From the NCBI RefSeq assembly GCF_001298445.1, contig NZ_CP012036.1, positions 4,087,860 through 4,151,859 on the forward strand: a DNA stretch of 64,000 nt. Reading direction: 5' to 3'. Shown here piece by piece: positions 61,918 to 64,000 of the stretch. This DNA is from Nostoc piscinale CENA21. Its GTDB lineage: Bacteria > Cyanobacteriota > Cyanobacteriia > Cyanobacteriales > Nostocaceae. The first letter of the stretch is position 1. The number at the start of each line of letters is the position of its first letter. A program made the position numbers and the translations under genes. The notes under the pieces were generated by a model, which was given only the letters and a program-made list of their open reading frames with translations, was not told where the DNA came from and ran no database searches.

Positions 61918-64000
61918 GTGACTAGAGTGAACAGCAAGAATCAATTTGTTTTAGCATTAGTCTTGAAAAGTGCGATCGCATTTTCACCCTTGCTGCTGTC
62001 TACTGGTGTGGCTAGTGGACAAACTACACCACCCATCACCAAAGAACAAACTATCGCGCAAGTTCTCTCTAATCAAGAACGCGCAGAATTAAACCAACTG
62101 CGAAAGCAAGTACCATCTAATGGCATTTCGACAACTATCTTACTCAATCTTTGGCTAGTAATCTTAAGTTTATTTCCTGTAGCTGTAATTGCTTTATTTT
62201 GGTTATTACGGCGGGTAGCCATTCGGGAAATTGTTGATAAAGCAATGGGACAACTACAAGGCATCGAAAATTTGCAAAATCAAATAGTTATTGTTAAGCA
62301 AGAAGCAGAAAATTTAATTCAAGAAGTCAAGAAAATAAACCGAGAATTAGAAAATGAATCGGAAACTCTCAAGCAGAATATACAGCAAGAACAAGAAAAT
62401 TTATCTAATTTTCAATCTGAAATCCTGCAATCAAAGCATAAGATTTTATCAGGTTTAGAAGTAGAAATAAAAGACTTGCAAAATCATCTAGAGAATTTAG
62501 AATCTGAATTTAATCAGCAATTACAACAATTTCAGCTAACTGCTCAACAAAAAACGCGATACAAGTTTAGAAAATATCGGCAACTTAGAATCTGATTTTG
62601 CTTCACATATTGCAGATATCAAAATAGGCACTGAAAAACACAAGCATTTAACTTGGGAATATTTAGAAAAATCTAAAAATGAACTACTTGATAAAATTTC
62701 TAATTTGCAAGCTGATTTTCAACAACAAAAAGATAATTTGATTGTTGATTTATTAAAATCTCAGACAGAATTTATCTCGGAATTAGCGGGAATTAGAGTG
62801 GATGTTGAACAACAAAAAGATAGAACCAAAAATAATATAGCAGAATTAGAAAATAGCTTTAATTTGCATATATCTAGCTTACACTCTGTAACTCAGCAGC
62901 AAAAAGACGACTTACTAGCGGAATTGGTAAGAATTCAACAAGAATTTATCTTAGAGTTGGCGGGAATTAGAGTCAATGCTGAACAGCAAAAAGATAGGAC
63001 ATTGGATAACATTAGAGAACTATTCAATAGTTTAACTGCTCAACTTTCTGGTTTACCATTGGAGTATGAGCAACAAAAGCAGGTATTACTAGAAAATTTA
63101 GAAAAAATCCAAACAGCAGCACAGTTAGATATTAGCAACCGTAAAGATTTAATTATCGAAAATCTGGAAAAATCTGGTTTAGAGTTTACGGAACAATTTT
63201 CAGAACTGCAAGTAAATGCTCAAAAACAAAAGTTATTTATTCTCGAAAAGCTGGAAAAATTAGAAACTGAATTTGTGTCTCAACTTTCAGAGTTACAATT
63301 AGATGCTCAACAACGTAAAGAGTTAATTCTCCAAGAAATTACAGAGTCAAAAACAACGCAAACTCAAGCACCACAAGTTTCAGTAGAGGCTGATATCCAA
63401 CAAGGTGAGGATTTATTTGCCCAAAAGCAATATGAAGCAGCGATCGCCTTTTACAATCAAGCAATAAAAATCCAGCCGGAGAATGCCACCACTTGGTTAA
63501 AACATGGTTTGACTTTAGCAAGAATGAAGCGTTATCAAGATGCGATCGCTTCTTATGAGCAGGCTATCAAACTTCAACCAGATTATCATCAAGCGTGGTG
63601 CGATCGCGGCGTGGCTTTTGGTAATCTCCGTCAACATAAGCAAGCTTTTGCTTGTTTTAATAAAGCCACAAAAATTAAACCCGATGATGTAACTGCTTGG
63701 TTAAATCGGGGTTTATCTCTCATAGAATTAGAAGAATATGAAGAAGCATTGGCTTCATTTGATCAAGCAATTAAATTACAACCCAACTCGCCCAAAATCT
63801 GGGATAAACGCGGTTACACTCTGGTAAGATTGGGCATGGATGACGATGCGATCGCCGCATTTAATAAAGCCTTAGAACTTAAACCAGATTACGCAATTTC
63901 TTATTATAATAAAGCAGCTTGTTATGCTCTCCAAAAGCAAGCCCAATTAGCGATTGAATGTCTCCAACAGGCAATAGAAATTAATCCCAGATATAAAGAA
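61918..64000 (+). CDS. Membrane-anchored coiled-coil protein with C-terminal TPRs (incomplete, frame-broken)
   Basis: From GTG 61918 (or GTG 61927). A signal-like helix (about 10-35) comes first, a TM helix at about 77-98, then a very long coiled coil made of repeats such as L-A-G-I-R-V-N-A-E-Q-Q-K-D-R and L-E-K-L-E-x-E-F-x-S-Q-L-S-E-L-Q. After it are 34-residue TPRs (from about 63390, with Y-E-A-A-I-A-F-Y-N-Q-A-I-K-I-Q-P) up to the window edge. As sequenced, translation stops at 62595. Deleting one A from the A6 at 62549-62554 joins it to the downstream frame, which then stays open to base 64000. The role may be as an envelope scaffold; function unknown. Confidence 0.75.

Noticed and set aside
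1..64000. tRNA, rRNA, tmRNA or 6S RNA genes
   Set aside because: I looked for T-loop GGTTCRANYCC-type motifs and cloverleaf arms and found none that held up; a dedicated covariance-model scan would be decisive.

Overview
The window looks like chromosomal DNA from a filamentous, probably Nostocales, cyanobacterium. The evidence is psaC for photosystem I lying near glmS, the light-repressed ribosome hibernation factor LrtA/HPF, the very frequent HIP1 octamer GCGATCGC, the large TPR, WD40 and STAND-type proteins, a PEP-CTERM protein and the many short dispersed intergenic repeats. Base composition looks moderate to AT-rich. I see no tRNA, rRNA or CRISPR array.

Layout. 1-7.6 kb: the end of a TPR protein, then a two-part ATPase operon consisting of a P-loop ATPase and a giant STAND ATPase-WD40 protein whose reading frame breaks at an A6 run. 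7.7-25.7 kb: mostly housekeeping and envelope genes (PEP-CTERM protein, Slt-type lytic transglycosylase, GT4 glycosyltransferase divergent from a B12-binding radical SAM enzyme, rpiA, glutaredoxin-like protein, murE, a histidine kinase lacking its phospho-accepting His, a YgfZ-type protein, a TerB-like protein, an acireductone-dioxygenase-like cupin, BCP peroxiredoxin, hpf/lrtA, lipB). 25.9-28.4 kb: a rearranged stretch with an IS1-family element with recognisable inverted repeats, an array of nearly identical WD40 repeats, and the 3' third of priA joined directly to it. 28.5-31.3 kb: two FAD monooxygenases. 31.4-38.3 kb: an accessory block with a coding-periodic tandem repeat, a three-gene operon of a TPR-CHAT protease, a small helical protein and a two-TM membrane protein, and a UPF0175/DUF3368 toxin-antitoxin pair. 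38.5-47.2 kb: glmS, DUF4383, psaC, a Rieske oxygenase divergent from a TetR regulator that carries an extra zinc ribbon, a DUF4079-histidine kinase operon and a DM13 protein. 47.5-57.9 kb: a ClC-CBS-USP channel with Gln in place of the gating Glu, a STAND-TPR ATPase, a 21-bp modular repeat, a segmental duplication carrying two paralogous membrane proteins, and a FIST sensor with its (frame-broken) histidine kinase. 58.8-64 kb: rsgA, mutL and a long coiled-coil/TPR membrane protein running off the right edge.

The strongest candidate for an undescribed system is the CHAT operon at 32.4-37.4 kb: a caspase-like protease with a TPR sensor, translationally coupled to a small helical protein and followed by a protein with two C-terminal membrane helices. 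This layout suggests a protease-activated membrane effector (inference).

A global caution: at least eight genes are broken by one extra base in an A or T run of 6-10 bases. In every case removing one base restores a full-length family-like protein. This is more likely a systematic sequencing or assembly over-call than eight independent mutations, although biological slippage is not excluded. Several genes called broken here may be intact in the living organism.
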